Below, piece by piece: positions 49,875-59,870 of a DNA stretch of 64,000 nt. The stretch is from contig NZ_FNOB01000007.1 in the NCBI RefSeq assembly GCF_900106675.1, forward strand, positions 1-64,000. The letters run 5' to 3'. Numbering within the stretch: position 1 is the first letter of the stretch; every line of letters starts with the position of its first letter. The translations under genes and the position numbers were made by a program. The notes beneath the pieces were generated by a model. The model saw nothing but the letters and a program-made list of their open reading frames with translations. It did not search any database and had not been told where the DNA came from. The DNA is from Allgaiera indica (GTDB lineage Bacteria; Pseudomonadota; Alphaproteobacteria; Rhodobacterales; Rhodobacteraceae).

Positions 49875-50990
49875 ATGACCCAACAGCTTGAATCCTCCTT
49901 CGAACGCATGCTTGCAGCGGACAGCAAGCTGCGGATCTTCAATGACATGGTGCCGGCCGGCATCCTGGTGATCCGGCTTCACGACGGCCGGGTGGTGTTC
50001 TCCAACCGCTATTTCAACGAGGCTTTCGGTGTGGATGGCCCGACCTTGCTGGGCGAGCACTGGGAGGACTTCTTCGTCGACCGCGAAGAGCGCCAGCAGA
50101 TGATGGTGGAATTGTCGGTGCAAGACGAGGTGCGCGATTTCAGCCTGCGCCTGCGCGGCAAGGACGACAGGGTCCTGTGTGGTCTTGCCTCGCTGGCACC
50201 GATTCCGGTGGATGACGACGATCTGCTGCTATTCGCCTTCAAAGACGTCACCAAGCTCAAGCGTGTCGAGGCAGAGCTGCGCGAGCTGAACGAGATCAAG
50301 AACCGCTTTCTTGGCATGGCGGCGCATGATCTTCGCAACCCGATCGGCGCGATCCACGCGCTGGCCAACATGATCCTCACGCTTGACCTGGAGGACGGCA
50401 AGAAGGCGCGGTTTCTGCAGATGATCTCGCGCACCAGCGATCAGATGCTGGCGTTGCTCAACGATCTGCTGGACGTCTCGGCGATCGAGAGCAGCGAATT
50501 CAGCCTGAAGAGGCGCACCGCCAGCCTGGGCACGCTTCTGGAAGAGCGCGTCAGCCTGGTGTCGATCAATGCCGAGCAAAAGGCGATCCGGCTGTCATGC
50601 GAGGTCGACGACGAGACCGATATCGAGCTTGATCCCGACCGTCTGTCGCAAGCGATCGACAATCTGCTGACCAATGCGGTGAAATATTCCGAACGGGGCA
50701 GCAAGGTCGAAGCGTCGGTGCGGCGCATGGGGGCCTCGCTTGATCTTACGGTGCGCGATTTCGGCCAGGGTATCGCGGCGGGCGAGATCGACCGGATCTT
50801 CATGCCCTTCGAAAAGCTCAGCTCGACCCCCACCGCGGGCGAAAAGAGCACGGGCCTGGGGCTTGCGATCACCAAGAAGATCATCGAGGCCCATGGCGGG
50901 ACGGTTCGCGTCGAAAGTGAGTTGGGCGAAGGTTCGACCTTTACCCTGTCGTTTCCGTTGCCGATGACCGAGCCGCCCGTTTCCGTCTAG
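49875..50990 (+). CDS. PAS-domain sensor histidine kinase, orphan
   Basis: A 371-residue cytoplasmic kinase with no transmembrane segment. The PAS domain is about residues 20-130 (VPAGILVIRLHDGRVVFSNR), HisKA has the phospho-accepting His in MAAHDLRNPIGAIHALAN, and the HATPase has DNLLTNAVKYSERG, VRDFGQGI and STGLGLAITKKIIEAHGG. ATG 49857 is an alternative start. No response regulator gene is adjacent, so it is an orphan. It is divergent from the importer. Confidence 0.9.
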   Translation: MTQQLESSFERMLAADSKLRIFNDMVPAGILVIRLHDGRVVFSNRYFNEAFGVDGPTLLGEHWEDFFVDREERQQMMVELSVQDEVRDFSLRLRGKDDRVLCGLASLAPIPVDDDDLLLFAFKDVTKLKRVEAELRELNEIKNRFLGMAAHDLRNPIGAIHALANMILTLDLEDGKKARFLQMISRTSDQMLALLNDLLDVSAIESSEFSLKRRTASLGTLLEERVSLVSINAEQKAIRLSCEVDDETDIELDPDRLSQAIDNLLTNAVKYSERGSKVEASVRRMGASLDLTVRDFGQGIAAGEIDRIFMPFEKLSSTPTAGEKSTGLGLAITKKIIEAHGGTVRVESELGEGSTFTLSFPLPMTEPPVSV

Positions 50991-51329
50991 GTCACGCGGC
51001 CGTCTCTGACCGGCGCCGCCCCGAACGGGACATGGCGCCCCTTACATGGAGCCCCGGGCTTTTGACGCCCGCCAGGACGCCCCGGGCGCGGCGGCGTGAC
51101 GGCGCGGGTTTCATGATTTCTCCTGCGGCAAGTTCATGATCCGCCGCGCCCCGCTGCCCGCGGACGTCGGCGCGGGATGGGTGGGATGCCCTCCAATTCA
51201 CAGCGCCCGGCCGCCGTTTGTGGGAAATCTGGGTAGGCTGCGTCCGGGCCGGGGCAAAATACAATATTCGGTACGGTCTCAGACAGCGTGGCCGCCCGGC
51301 ATGCTCCTTACCTTCCGTCTGGCCCATCC
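50991..51329. other. Non-coding gap, no feature recognised
   Basis: 340 bases between the kinase gene and the IS256 relic. Short direct and inverted words are present, but no repeat copy, RNA gene or coding remnant that I can identify. Confidence 0.5.
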
Positions 51330-51603
51330 AATATCGAGAGCAGGCTCTCGATACCCGTCTGGGCACGCTGAACCTGCGGGCGCCGAAGCTCCGGCAGGGC
51401 AGCTATTTCCTGGGCTTCCTCGAGGCCCGCAAGACCTCGGAACAGGCACTCGTGGCACTCGCCATTGTAACGCGGACCAATGGCGTGACATGGCTCGTTC
51501 CAGGAGGCCTGGATCGGCGGCGTCTCCACCTGGCGGGGCGACGGCCTGGTGCAGGCCGTGGGGTTGAGCGGCATCTCTAAGAGCACGGTGTCCAAGCTGC
51601 GCA
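51330..51603 (+). pseudogene. IS256-family transposase fragment
   Basis: Plus-strand remnants read YREQALDTRLGTLNLRAPKL and GSYFLGFLEARKTSEQALVA. After an inserted segment of about 36 bases (51454-51489), the reading continues in another frame as QEAWIGGVSTW and GLVQAVGLSGISKSTVSKL. These are the conserved centre of an IS256 (mutator) transposase. Both ends are missing and the frame is broken, so it is a relic. Confidence 0.8.
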
Positions 51604-51639
51604 AGGACACAGATGTCCGCGACATCGCAGCCGGATGCA

Positions 51640-52127
51640 GGTGGTGAGGAGGGCGATCTTGTCCCCCTCGCTGACCTCGGTTGTGGTGCCTGCGTAGGCA
51701 GTTGCTCTGCGTGTTGCACGCCGTGTGCCTGCAAGAGGCGACCGTGGGCTTCCTCCTCGATCCCCTCGAGGGCAGCAACTTCCGTGTTGGGGTTCCTGTG
51801 GGCGTCTCGCAGGTACAGCCGGGTGTGCGCCAGGTAGTCTTCGAGGTGTTGCGTGGGGTTTCCTCGCGCCTCCTCTATGGCGTCCTTGAACTTGGCCACC
51901 AACGGGCCGGAACGTGCGATGGGAGCCGCCTTGTCAGAGGTTTTGAGGGCCTGTTTGAGCGCATGTTTGCCGAAGATGTGCTGAACATCCGCCGGGTTCG
52001 AGACCTTCACGGACCACTTCTGACCTTGCTTGATGAGGTAGTCGCCCACGCCCTTGCCGCTTCCGTTGTACCTAAGTTTGTACCTGGAACTGGACGGATA
52101 AACCCAACAAATCGGTGAAAAAGACAT
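51640..52127 (-). pseudogene. Tyrosine-integrase-like N-terminal fragment
   Basis: A minus-strand coding fragment: KLRYNGSGKGVGDYLIKQGQ, then SNPADVQHIFGKHALKQALK, TSDKAAPIARSGPLVAKFKD and AIEEARGNPTQHLEDYLAHT. This resembles the N-terminal arm-binding region (DUF6538-like) of phage integrases. The catalytic domain is absent; the frame fails near 51690 and an IS256 relic follows. It begins directly behind the 3' end of tRNA-Glu, the classic integrase position. The family call is an inference from fragment and location. Confidence 0.55.
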
Positions 52128-52138
52128 GCGGGGGAGCG

Positions 52139-52213
52139 TGGCAGCCCGTAGGGGAGTCGAACCCCTCTTTCCAGGTTGAAAACCTGGCGTCCTAACCGAT
52201 AGACGAACGGGCC
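52139..52213 (-). tRNA. tRNA-Glu (UUC)
   Basis: A 75-base cloverleaf on the minus strand including an encoded CCA end. Acceptor arm GGCCCGT pairs with ACGGGCT (one G-U), anticodon loop TTTTCAA with anticodon UUC, T-arm GGGGTTCGACTCCCC. It reads glutamate codons GAA and GAG. The 3' end abuts an integrase relic, suggesting past use as an attachment site. Confidence 0.95.
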
Positions 52214-52295
52214 GCGTTTGGCGTGGGGCGGTGTTTAGGCGGTTGGAACGTGACTCGCAAGAGGGAAATTGCCCCACCTTCGCGGAATTTCGAAC

Positions 52296-54038
52296 TCAGG
52301 CCCGCGCTGCGTCTTCCAGCCGCAACTGCACCTTGCGGCGGCCGCCCCAGCTGTTGATTTCCAGCCGTCCCGCCAGGTGAAGCCGCGCCCCGCCATGGCC
52401 CTCGATCAATGGCCCGAGGGGCCCGTCGAAGGCGCCGAAGGCGATCGCGTCAAGCTTGGGGCCAGTGCCGTCAGAGAACGAAAACCGCAGATGGGTCTCG
52501 CCCACGCGCTTGGCGAAATGCACCGCCTGCGCCGCGAAGGCGAAGCGCGGGGCGGGCGCGCCGGCACCGAAGGGGCCGGCGGCCTCGATCTCGTCGATCA
52601 GTTCGGGCGTGGCGGCGCCCGGCATCAGCAAGGCGTCAAGCCGCAGATCCGCGGCACCGGCCCGGTCGGCGCCCTGCTTCGCCAGAAGTTCCGCCAGCCG
52701 TTCCATCGCGGGCTCCAGCCGGTCACGCGCCACCGTCAGACCCGCCGCCATCTTATGGCCGCCGCCCTTCAGCAACAGCCCCTCGGCCGCCACCCGCTGA
52801 ATCGCCGCGCCCAGGTCGACCCCGGCGATCGAGCGGCCCGAACCCTTGCCCTCTGCGCCGTCCAACCCGATGACCACGGCGGGGCGGTTGGTGGCCTCCT
52901 TCAGCCGCGCCGCGACGATGCCGACGACGCCGGGGTGCCAGCCCTCGCCCGCCGCCCAGACCAACGGCCCATCCAGCCCGCGCGCCTCGGCCTGGGCCAG
53001 CGCCGCGGCGCGCACCGCGGCCTCGATATCGCGGCGCTCGCCGTTCAACTCGTCCAGGCGCTCGGCCAGGGCGCGGGCCTCGGCAGGGTCCGTGCAGGCC
53101 AGCAGACGCGCACCCAGATCGGCGCGGCCGACGCGGCCACCGGCATTCACCCGCGGCCCCAGCACGAACCCCAGGTGATAGGGGGCGGGGGGCTCGGTCA
53201 GGCGGGCGACATCGGCCAGCGCCACCAGCCCGGGCCTGCCGCGCCCCGCCATGATCTTCAGCCCCTGGCGCACCAGCGCCCGGTTGACCCCCGTCAGCGG
53301 CGCCACGTCCGCCACCGTGGCCAGCGCCACCAGATCGAGCTGCGCCATCAAATCAGGCCCCTGGCGGCCCTCGGCGCGCATCTGACGGTTGGCCTCGACC
53401 AGCATCAAGAAGACCACGCCCGCAGCGCAAAGATGCCCCAGATCGCCGCTTTCGTCCTGGCGGTTGGGGTTCACCACCGCCAGCGCCGGGGGCAGGGTCT
53501 CGGCGCCCAGATGGTGGTCGAGCACGATCACATCCGCCCCCCGGGCAGCGGCGATCGGTTCGTGCGAAAGCGTGCCGCAATCGACGCAGACGATCAGGTC
53601 GTGATCGTGCGCCAGGGCCTGCATCGCGGGAACATTGGGGCCATAGCCCTCGTCGATCCGATCCGGAATGTATAGCGTGGCATCGCGTCCGACCTCGCGC
53701 AGCCAGGCCAGCAGCAGCGCGGCCGAGGCGCCGCCGTCGACGTCGTAATCGGCGAAGATCGCGATGCGTTCGCCCGCCCGCACCGCCTTCAGGACGCGCG
53801 CGGCCGCCGTGCCCATGTCGCGCAGTCGCAGCGGATCGGGCAGCAATTCGCGCAGCGTCGGGGCCAAAAAACCCGCGGCCTCTTCCGGCGCCACCCCGCG
53901 CCGCGCCAGCGTCGCGCAAACCGGCAGCGGCAGCCGCGTCCTCTGGGCGATCGCTTCGGCCAGGCGCTCCTCCTCGACGGAAGGGCCGATCCAGCGGCGC
54001 CCGGTGGCCGAGCAATCGATTCCAAGAAAAGCAGTCAT
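52296..54038 (-). CDS. recJ: Single-stranded-DNA-specific exonuclease RecJ
   Basis: A 580-residue RecJ, a 5'-3' exonuclease on single-stranded DNA in recombination and mismatch repair. DHH-family motifs: DYDVDG (97-102) and VIVLDHHLG, then FVLGPRVNAGGRVGRADLGA and GGGHKMAAGLTV in the C-terminal DHHA1 region, followed by an OB-type end. Length is normal. It is in the same orientation as the tRNA-Glu downstream, with an 82-base gap. Confidence 0.94.
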   Translation of the reverse strand: MTAFLGIDCSATGRRWIGPSVEEERLAEAIAQRTRLPLPVCATLARRGVAPEEAAGFLAPTLRELLPDPLRLRDMGTAAARVLKAVRAGERIAIFADYDVDGGASAALLLAWLREVGRDATLYIPDRIDEGYGPNVPAMQALAHDHDLIVCVDCGTLSHEPIAAARGADVIVLDHHLGAETLPPALAVVNPNRQDESGDLGHLCAAGVVFLMLVEANRQMRAEGRQGPDLMAQLDLVALATVADVAPLTGVNRALVRQGLKIMAGRGRPGLVALADVARLTEPPAPYHLGFVLGPRVNAGGRVGRADLGARLLACTDPAEARALAERLDELNGERRDIEAAVRAAALAQAEARGLDGPLVWAAGEGWHPGVVGIVAARLKEATNRPAVVIGLDGAEGKGSGRSIAGVDLGAAIQRVAAEGLLLKGGGHKMAAGLTVARDRLEPAMERLAELLAKQGADRAGAADLRLDALLMPGAATPELIDEIEAAGPFGAGAPAPRFAFAAQAVHFAKRVGETHLRFSFSDGTGPKLDAIAFGAFDGPLGPLIEGHGGARLHLAGRLEINSWGGRRKVQLRLEDAARA

Positions 54039-54184
54039 GCCGCCTTCCTAGCCGAGGCACCGCGCCATGTCCGCCCCCAATTCGCGACGCCAGGGCCGCG
54101 GGCGCCAAAGCCCCGGACCCGCGCTCGCCCCTCTCGGCTGCGCCGCGCATGTCCCTCGGCCAGTCCGGCAAGGGCGACAGCTGG

Positions 54185-54235
54185 CTTTCATTGTTCCCAA
54201 AATACGCCGGGGGTGCAGGGGGCAGCGCCCCCGCC
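54185..54235. repeat. Rhodobacteraceae-type extragenic repeat, copy 2
   Basis: About 50 bases nearly identical to 9264-9313 and in the same orientation: CTTTCATTGTTC, ATACGCCGGGGGTGCAGG, then GGGGGC-AGC-GCCCCC. Located in the 520-base gap between recJ and the LivK-like gene. Confidence 0.8.
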
Positions 54236-54382
54236 ACCGCATCCGCCGCCCGCGCGATCCCCGTGCCTGCGCGCGCCACGGCATCACCACGCCGCGCTGC
54301 GGCAAGCGGTTGTCGCCTCACTCAAATATCGCGATTGCGTGAGTCTTCGTGAGGCAATTCGCTGCATCGCCGCGCAAACTTC

Positions 54383-54408
54383 TTGACGAAGTTGACAGAA
54401 TTATTGTC
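54383..54408 (+). promoter_or_regulatory. Putative promoter/operator of the Liv-type operon
   Basis: In the AT-rich end of the 54039-54560 gap there are two -35-like hexamers, TTGACG (54383) and TTGACA (54392). A small dyad GACA-N7-TGTC (54394-54408) overlaps them. No -10 is convincing. This is the likely promoter region of the binding-protein gene 150 bases downstream. Confidence 0.35.
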
Positions 54409-54560
54409 TAGAAAATGACAAAAAAATACTTCTGTTTTAGGTAGTTGTTGAAAAATTTTCCATCCGGCGGCATGATGTTTGCGACCTTGCGACCAAGCAG
54501 GGCCCGGACCCCGCGCAGAGGAGGCGCGGATTTCGACGCCATCTAACGGGAGGAAATTTG

Positions 54561-55904
54561 ATGTCCAGATTCGACCTGACACGCCGAGGCCTGCTGCGCA
54601 CCGGCATGATCGCCGGCGCGGGGCTTGCCATGCCGACCGTCTTCACCTCGTCAGCCTACGGCTACACCAACGAGCCCAAGGGCAAGGCCGTCACCTTCGG
54701 CTTCAACGTGCCCCAGACCGGCCCCTATGCCGACGAGGGCGCGGATGAGCTGAAGGCCTTCAAGCTGGCCGTGAAGCACCTCAACGGCGAGGGCGATGGC
54801 GGCATGATGGGCACGTTCTCGTCCAAGGCGCTGAAGGGCAACGGCGTGCTGGGCAAGAAGGTGGAATTCGTCACCGGCGACACCCAGACCAAATCCGATG
54901 CGGCCCGCGCCTCGGCCAAGTCGATGATCGAGAAGGACGGCGTGGTGATGATCTCGGGCGGCTCGTCCTCGGGCGTGGCCGTCGCCGTGCAGTCGCTGTG
55001 CCAGGAGGCCGGGATCATCTTCATGGCCGGTCTGACGCATTCGAACGACACCACCGGAAAGGACAAGAAGGCCAACGGCTTTAGGCATTTCTTCGACGCC
55101 TACATGTCGGCCGCCGCGCTGGCGCCGGTGCTGGCCAAGCAATACGGCAAGGACCGCAAGTTCTACATGCTGACCGCCGATTACACCTGGGGCTGGACCC
55201 AGGCGGCCTCGATGAAGGAATTCATGGAGGGCGAGGGCTGGCAGATGGTGAAGGACGTCAAGACGCCGCTCGCCTCGACCGATTTCTCGTCCTACCTGGC
55301 GCCGGTGCTGTCTTCGGGCGCCGATGTGCTGATCCTGAACCATTACGGCGGCAACATGGTCAACTCGCTGACCCAGGCGGTGCAGTTCGGCATGCGCGAC
55401 AAGCAGGTCAACGGCAAGCAGTTCGAGATCGTCGTGCCGCTGATTTCCGAGTTGATGGCCAAGGGCGCGGGCAAGAACATCGCCGGCATCCTGGGCTCGT
55501 CGAACTGGAACTGGAAGCTTGGCGACGAGGGCACCAAGGCTTTCGTGAAAAGCTACGGCACCGAATATGGCGTGCCGCCCAGCCAGGCCGCGCAGACCTG
55601 CTATGTGCAAACGCTGCTTTACGCCGATGCGGCCGAACGCGCGGGGTCATTCGATCCTTGTGCGGTGGGGGCGAAGCTGGAAGGCTTCAAGTTCGAAGGC
55701 CTCGGCAACGGCCCGACGCTGTACCGCGCCGCCGATCACCAGTGCTTCAAGGACGTGCTGGTGGTGCAGGGCAACGACAAGCCGCAGAACGAATATGACC
55801 TGTTGAACGTGGCCGAGATCACCCCGGTCGACAAGGTCATGTACGAGCCCGACAACAAGTTCTTCGCCGGCGGCGAGCTGGGCAAGTGCAACAACGGCGC
55901 CTGA
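54561..55904 (+). CDS. Branched-chain/urea-type ABC transporter substrate-binding protein, Tat signal
   Basis: A 447-residue LivK/UrtA-type periplasmic binding protein. The twin-arginine signal is LTRRGLLRTGMIAGAGLAMP, cleaved near SSAYG. The mature core has VTFGFNVPQTGPYADEGADE, MISGGSSSGVAVAVQSLCQE and FYMLTADYTWGWTQAASMKE. The ATG at 54561 follows GGGAGGAA. It heads a full LivKHMGF-type operon. The substrate could be branched-chain or aromatic amino acids, or an amide; the sequence does not decide. Confidence 0.87.
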   Translation: MSRFDLTRRGLLRTGMIAGAGLAMPTVFTSSAYGYTNEPKGKAVTFGFNVPQTGPYADEGADELKAFKLAVKHLNGEGDGGMMGTFSSKALKGNGVLGKKVEFVTGDTQTKSDAARASAKSMIEKDGVVMISGGSSSGVAVAVQSLCQEAGIIFMAGLTHSNDTTGKDKKANGFRHFFDAYMSAAALAPVLAKQYGKDRKFYMLTADYTWGWTQAASMKEFMEGEGWQMVKDVKTPLASTDFSSYLAPVLSSGADVLILNHYGGNMVNSLTQAVQFGMRDKQVNGKQFEIVVPLISELMAKGAGKNIAGILGSSNWNWKLGDEGTKAFVKSYGTEYGVPPSQAAQTCYVQTLLYADAAERAGSFDPCAVGAKLEGFKFEGLGNGPTLYRAADHQCFKDVLVVQGNDKPQNEYDLLNVAEITPVDKVMYEPDNKFFAGGELGKCNNGA

Positions 55905-55923
55905 GCCGCAGACCGAACCGGAT

Positions 55924-55951
55924 CGGCCGCGCGTGATCCCACGCGCGGCCG
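55924..55951 (+). terminator. Hairpin between binding-protein and permease genes (attenuator-like)
   Basis: A perfect 12-bp stem CGGCCGCGCGTG/CACGCGCGGCCG with loop ATCC, 20 bases after the binding-protein stop. No T-run follows, so partial termination or mRNA protection is more likely than full termination. Confidence 0.6.
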
Positions 55952-56019
55952 CTTCCGCCCTATTCCGACATATTGGCCGGCATTCCGGGACCACCTGACC
56001 ACCGACCTCTGGGGGAGCG

Positions 56020-57051
56020 ATGGACGCGATCATCCTGCAAACGCTGAACGGGCTGGACAAGGGCAGCGCCTATGCCCTGATCGCCCTTGGGCTGACATTG
56101 ATCTTCGGCACGCTTGGCGTGGTGAATTTCGCCCATGGCGCGTTGTTCATGATCGGCGCCTTCTGCGCCGTCACCATGCAGCGCATCCTGAACCTGTCCT
56201 ACACGGTGCTGGACCCGACGAAGAAGGATTTCCTGGGCAATCCGCTGAAGGTGCAGACCCCCTATGTGGAACATTGGTTCGGCCATGATATGGGCGCGGC
56301 GATCATCAACTGGTCGGTGCCGCTGTCGATCCTGCTGGCGATCCCGGTGATGCTGATCCTGGGCTTCGTGATGGAGCGCGGGCTGATCAAGCATTTCTAC
56401 AAGCGCCCACATGCCGACCAGATCCTGGTGACCTTCGGCCTGGCGATCGTGCTGCAGGAGATCGTCAAGCAGGTCTTCGGTGCCAACCCGATCCCGACGC
56501 CCGCGCCGGTGCAGTTCGCGGGCTCGATAGATTTCGGCGCGCTGATCGGCTTTGCCGCCAACACCATCGTCTACCCGTATTGGCGGCTGATCTACTTCCT
56601 GTTCTCGCTGGTGGTGATCGGCGCGGTGTTCAGCTTCCTGCGCTTCACCACCTTCGGCATGGTGGTGCGTGCCGGCATGGCCGACCGCGAGACCGTGGGC
56701 CTGCTGGGCATCAACATCGACCGCCGCTTCACCCTGATGTTCGGCATCGCCGCCGCCGTGGCGGGCATGGCGGGGGCGATGTATGTGCCGATCAACAGCC
56801 CCAACTACCACATGGGGATGGATTTCCTGGTGATCAGCTTCGTCGTGGTGGTCGTGGGCGGCATGGGCAGCCTTCCGGGCGCCGTGGCCGCCGGGTTCCT
56901 TCTGGGGATACTCGAGGCCTATGCCTCGCTCAACGAAGTCAAGGCGCTGCTGCCGGGCATCGACCAGATCATCATCTACCTGATCGCCATCATCGTGCTG
57001 CTGACCAGGCCGCGCGGCCTGATGGGGCGCCGCGGCGTGATGGAGGACTAG
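56020..57051 (+). CDS. livH: Branched-chain-type ABC transporter permease, LivH
   Basis: A 343-residue permease: LTLIFGTLGVVNFAHGALFM near the N-terminus, coupling loop FGMVVRAGMADRETVGLLGI, and VVVGGMGSLPGAVAAGFLLG. The ATG at 56020 follows GGGGGAG. A periplasmic loop of about 40 residues after the second helix (LDPTKKDFLGNPLKVQTPYV) is longer than in E. coli LivH. Confidence 0.9.
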   Translation: MDAIILQTLNGLDKGSAYALIALGLTLIFGTLGVVNFAHGALFMIGAFCAVTMQRILNLSYTVLDPTKKDFLGNPLKVQTPYVEHWFGHDMGAAIINWSVPLSILLAIPVMLILGFVMERGLIKHFYKRPHADQILVTFGLAIVLQEIVKQVFGANPIPTPAPVQFAGSIDFGALIGFAANTIVYPYWRLIYFLFSLVVIGAVFSFLRFTTFGMVVRAGMADRETVGLLGINIDRRFTLMFGIAAAVAGMAGAMYVPINSPNYHMGMDFLVISFVVVVVGGMGSLPGAVAAGFLLGILEAYASLNEVKALLPGIDQIIIYLIAIIVLLTRPRGLMGRRGVMED

Positions 57052-57054
57052 GCC

Positions 57055-58269
57055 ATGCTGGGACTGGAAAAGAAGGACCTGATGTTCCTGCTGATCGTGC
57101 TGGCCCTGACGCTGGCCGCGCCGATCCTGCTGAACCCCTTCGCCGAGGCCTCGCCGCTGGCGCAGTTCAACGCGGGCTATCCCGACCTGATGCAGCGCAT
57201 CGCGATCTTCGCGATCTTCGCGGTGGGGTTCAACATCCTGTTCGGGCTGACCGGCTATCTGTCGTTCGGCCACGCGGCCTTTCTGGGCGTGGGCTCTTAT
57301 GCCGCGATGTGGATGTTCAAGCTGCTGAGCATGAACATCCTGCCCGCGATCGCGCTTTCGGTGGTGATCGCGGGGGCCTTCGCGCTGGTGATCGGCTATA
57401 TCAGCCTGCGCCGCTCGGGCATCTATTTCTCGATCCTGACGCTGGCCTTCGCGCAGATGTCGTTCAACATGGCCTATTCGGTGCTGACGCCGCTGACCAA
57501 TGGCGAGACCGGGCTGCAGCTGGCGCTGGACGACCCGCGGGTGCTGGACGCGGCGAACACCTCCGGCTCGTTGCCCGACACCAGCCTTTTCGGCCTGGCG
57601 ATGAATTCCACCGCCAAGGTCGATTTCCTGGGCCGGGTGTTCCAGTTCAACGTGGGCTATTACGTCTGCGGGCTGATTTCCGTGCTGATGTTCTACATCG
57701 CGCTGCGCATCTTCCGCTCGCCCTTCGGGATGATGCTGCGGGCGGTGAAGTCGAACCAGAACAGGATGAGCTATACCGGCCTGAATGCCCGGCCCTATAC
57801 GCTGGCGGCCTTCGTGATCTCGGGGATGTACGCGGGCCTGGCCGGCGGGCTGATGGCGGCGATGGATCCGCTGGCGGGGGCCGAACGCATGCAGTGGACG
57901 GCATCGGGGGAGGTCGTGCTGATGACCATCCTTGGCGGCGCGGGCACCCTGCTGGGGCCGGTGCTGGGCGCGGCATTCATCAAGTATTTCGAGAACATCT
58001 TCTCGAAGATCAACGACAACGTGCTGCATGGCTGGTTCTCGTTCCTGCCGCACTGGATCCAGGATCCTCTGGTCTGGCTCGCCGCGCGCTTCACCGGCGA
58101 GGGCTGGCACCTGACGCTGGGCGTGCTGTTCATGCTGGTGGTGATCTTCCTGCCGGGAGGTCTGGTCGAGGGCGGCCAGCGCATCGGGCGGCTGTTTCGC
58201 CGCGGGCGCGACGCGGGCGGCGACGGTCCCGCGCATCGCCCGAAACCCGCGCCCCATGTGGCCGAATAG
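57055..58269 (+). CDS. livM: Branched-chain-type ABC transporter permease, LivM
   Basis: A 404-residue permease with [20 protein letters not shown] and the coupling loop [20 protein letters not shown], followed by [20 protein letters not shown]. The C-terminus carries a charged tail ([16 protein letters not shown]). It starts 3 bases after livH and pairs with it in the membrane. Confidence 0.9.
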   Translation: MLGLEKKDLMFLLIVLALTLAAPILLNPFAEASPLAQFNAGYPDLMQRIAIFAIFAVGFNILFGLTGYLSFGHAAFLGVGSYAAMWMFKLLSMNILPAIALSVVIAGAFALVIGYISLRRSGIYFSILTLAFAQMSFNMAYSVLTPLTNGETGLQLALDDPRVLDAANTSGSLPDTSLFGLAMNSTAKVDFLGRVFQFNVGYYVCGLISVLMFYIALRIFRSPFGMMLRAVKSNQNRMSYTGLNARPYTLAAFVISGMYAGLAGGLMAAMDPLAGAERMQWTASGEVVLMTILGGAGTLLGPVLGAAFIKYFENIFSKINDNVLHGWFSFLPHWIQDPLVWLAARFTGEGWHLTLGVLFMLVVIFLPGGLVEGGQRIGRLFRRGRDAGGDGPAHRPKPAPHVAE

Positions 58270-58283
58270 GAAGGAACAGGCGG

Positions 58284-59042
58284 ATGGGCATTCTGGAAGT
58301 CAAGGGCGTGGGCAAGCGGTTCGGGGGCCTTCAGGCGCTGGGCGACGTGAACCTTTCGGTGGCCGAGAACACCGTGCACGCGATCATCGGGCCGAACGGG
58401 GCGGGGAAATCCACGCTGCTGAACGTGCTGGTCGGCAAGCTGATCCCCGACACCGGGTCAGTACTGTTCGACGGCAAGTCGGTGCTGGGGAGAAAACCGC
58501 ATGAGATCAACCAGATGGGGATTTCCCGCGTGTTCCAGACGCCCGAGATCTTCGGCGACCTGACGGTGATCGAGAACGTGATGATCCCCTGTTTCGCTAA
58601 GCGCGATGGCAGCTTCCGGCTGCATGCCTTCGAGCGCGTCGAGGCCGAGGAGGAGATCGTCTATCAGGCCGAGAAGATGCTGGCCGACCTGCGCATGCTG
58701 GACAAGCGCGACCTGCACGCGGGCACGCTGTCGCGCGGCGACAAGCGGCGGCTGGAGATGGCGATGTGTCTGGTGCAGGAGCCCAAGCTTTTGCTGCTGG
58801 ACGAGCCCACCGCGGGCATGGCGCGGGCCGACACCAACAACACCATCGACCTGCTGCGCGAGATCAAGGCGAGCCGGCCGATCACCATGGCGATCATCGA
58901 ACATGACATGCACGTCGTGTTTTCGCTGGCCGAGCGCATCACCGTTCTGGCCCAGGGCACGCCGCTGGTCGAGGACACGCCAGAAAACATCAAGGGCAAC
59001 CCGAAGGTCCGCGAGGCCTATCTCGGCGAAGCCGCGCAATAG
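58284..59042 (+). CDS. livG: Branched-chain-type ABC transporter ATP-binding protein, LivG
   Basis: A 252-residue ATPase: VGKRFGGLQALGDVNLSVAE, Walker A GPNGAGKST, signature TLSRGDKRRLEMAMCLVQEP, Walker [12 protein letters not shown] and the LivG-like end NPKVREAYLGEAAQ. The signature GDKRR is a variant of the common GQQRR. It lies 14 bases after livM. Confidence 0.9.
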   Translation: MGILEVKGVGKRFGGLQALGDVNLSVAENTVHAIIGPNGAGKSTLLNVLVGKLIPDTGSVLFDGKSVLGRKPHEINQMGISRVFQTPEIFGDLTVIENVMIPCFAKRDGSFRLHAFERVEAEEEIVYQAEKMLADLRMLDKRDLHAGTLSRGDKRRLEMAMCLVQEPKLLLLDEPTAGMARADTNNTIDLLREIKASRPITMAIIEHDMHVVFSLAERITVLAQGTPLVEDTPENIKGNPKVREAYLGEAAQ

Positions 59043-59052
59043 GGAGGCCAGG

Positions 59053-59844
<792 letters not shown>

Positions 59845-59870
59845 CGCGGCGCGGTCTTGTCGCCCCGGGT

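Noticed and set aside
54383-54408. A confident sigma-70 promoter with full -35/-10 spacing upstream of the Liv-type operon.
   Set aside because: Two -35-like hexamers are present, but no -10 fits either at 16-18 bases, so only a low-confidence regulatory region is listed.
55960-58257. A 765-codon minus-strand frame and an overlapping long plus-strand frame across the livHMG genes.
   Set aside because: Both are out-of-frame shadows of livH, livM and livG, which have clear family motifs, ribosome binding sites and normal lengths.
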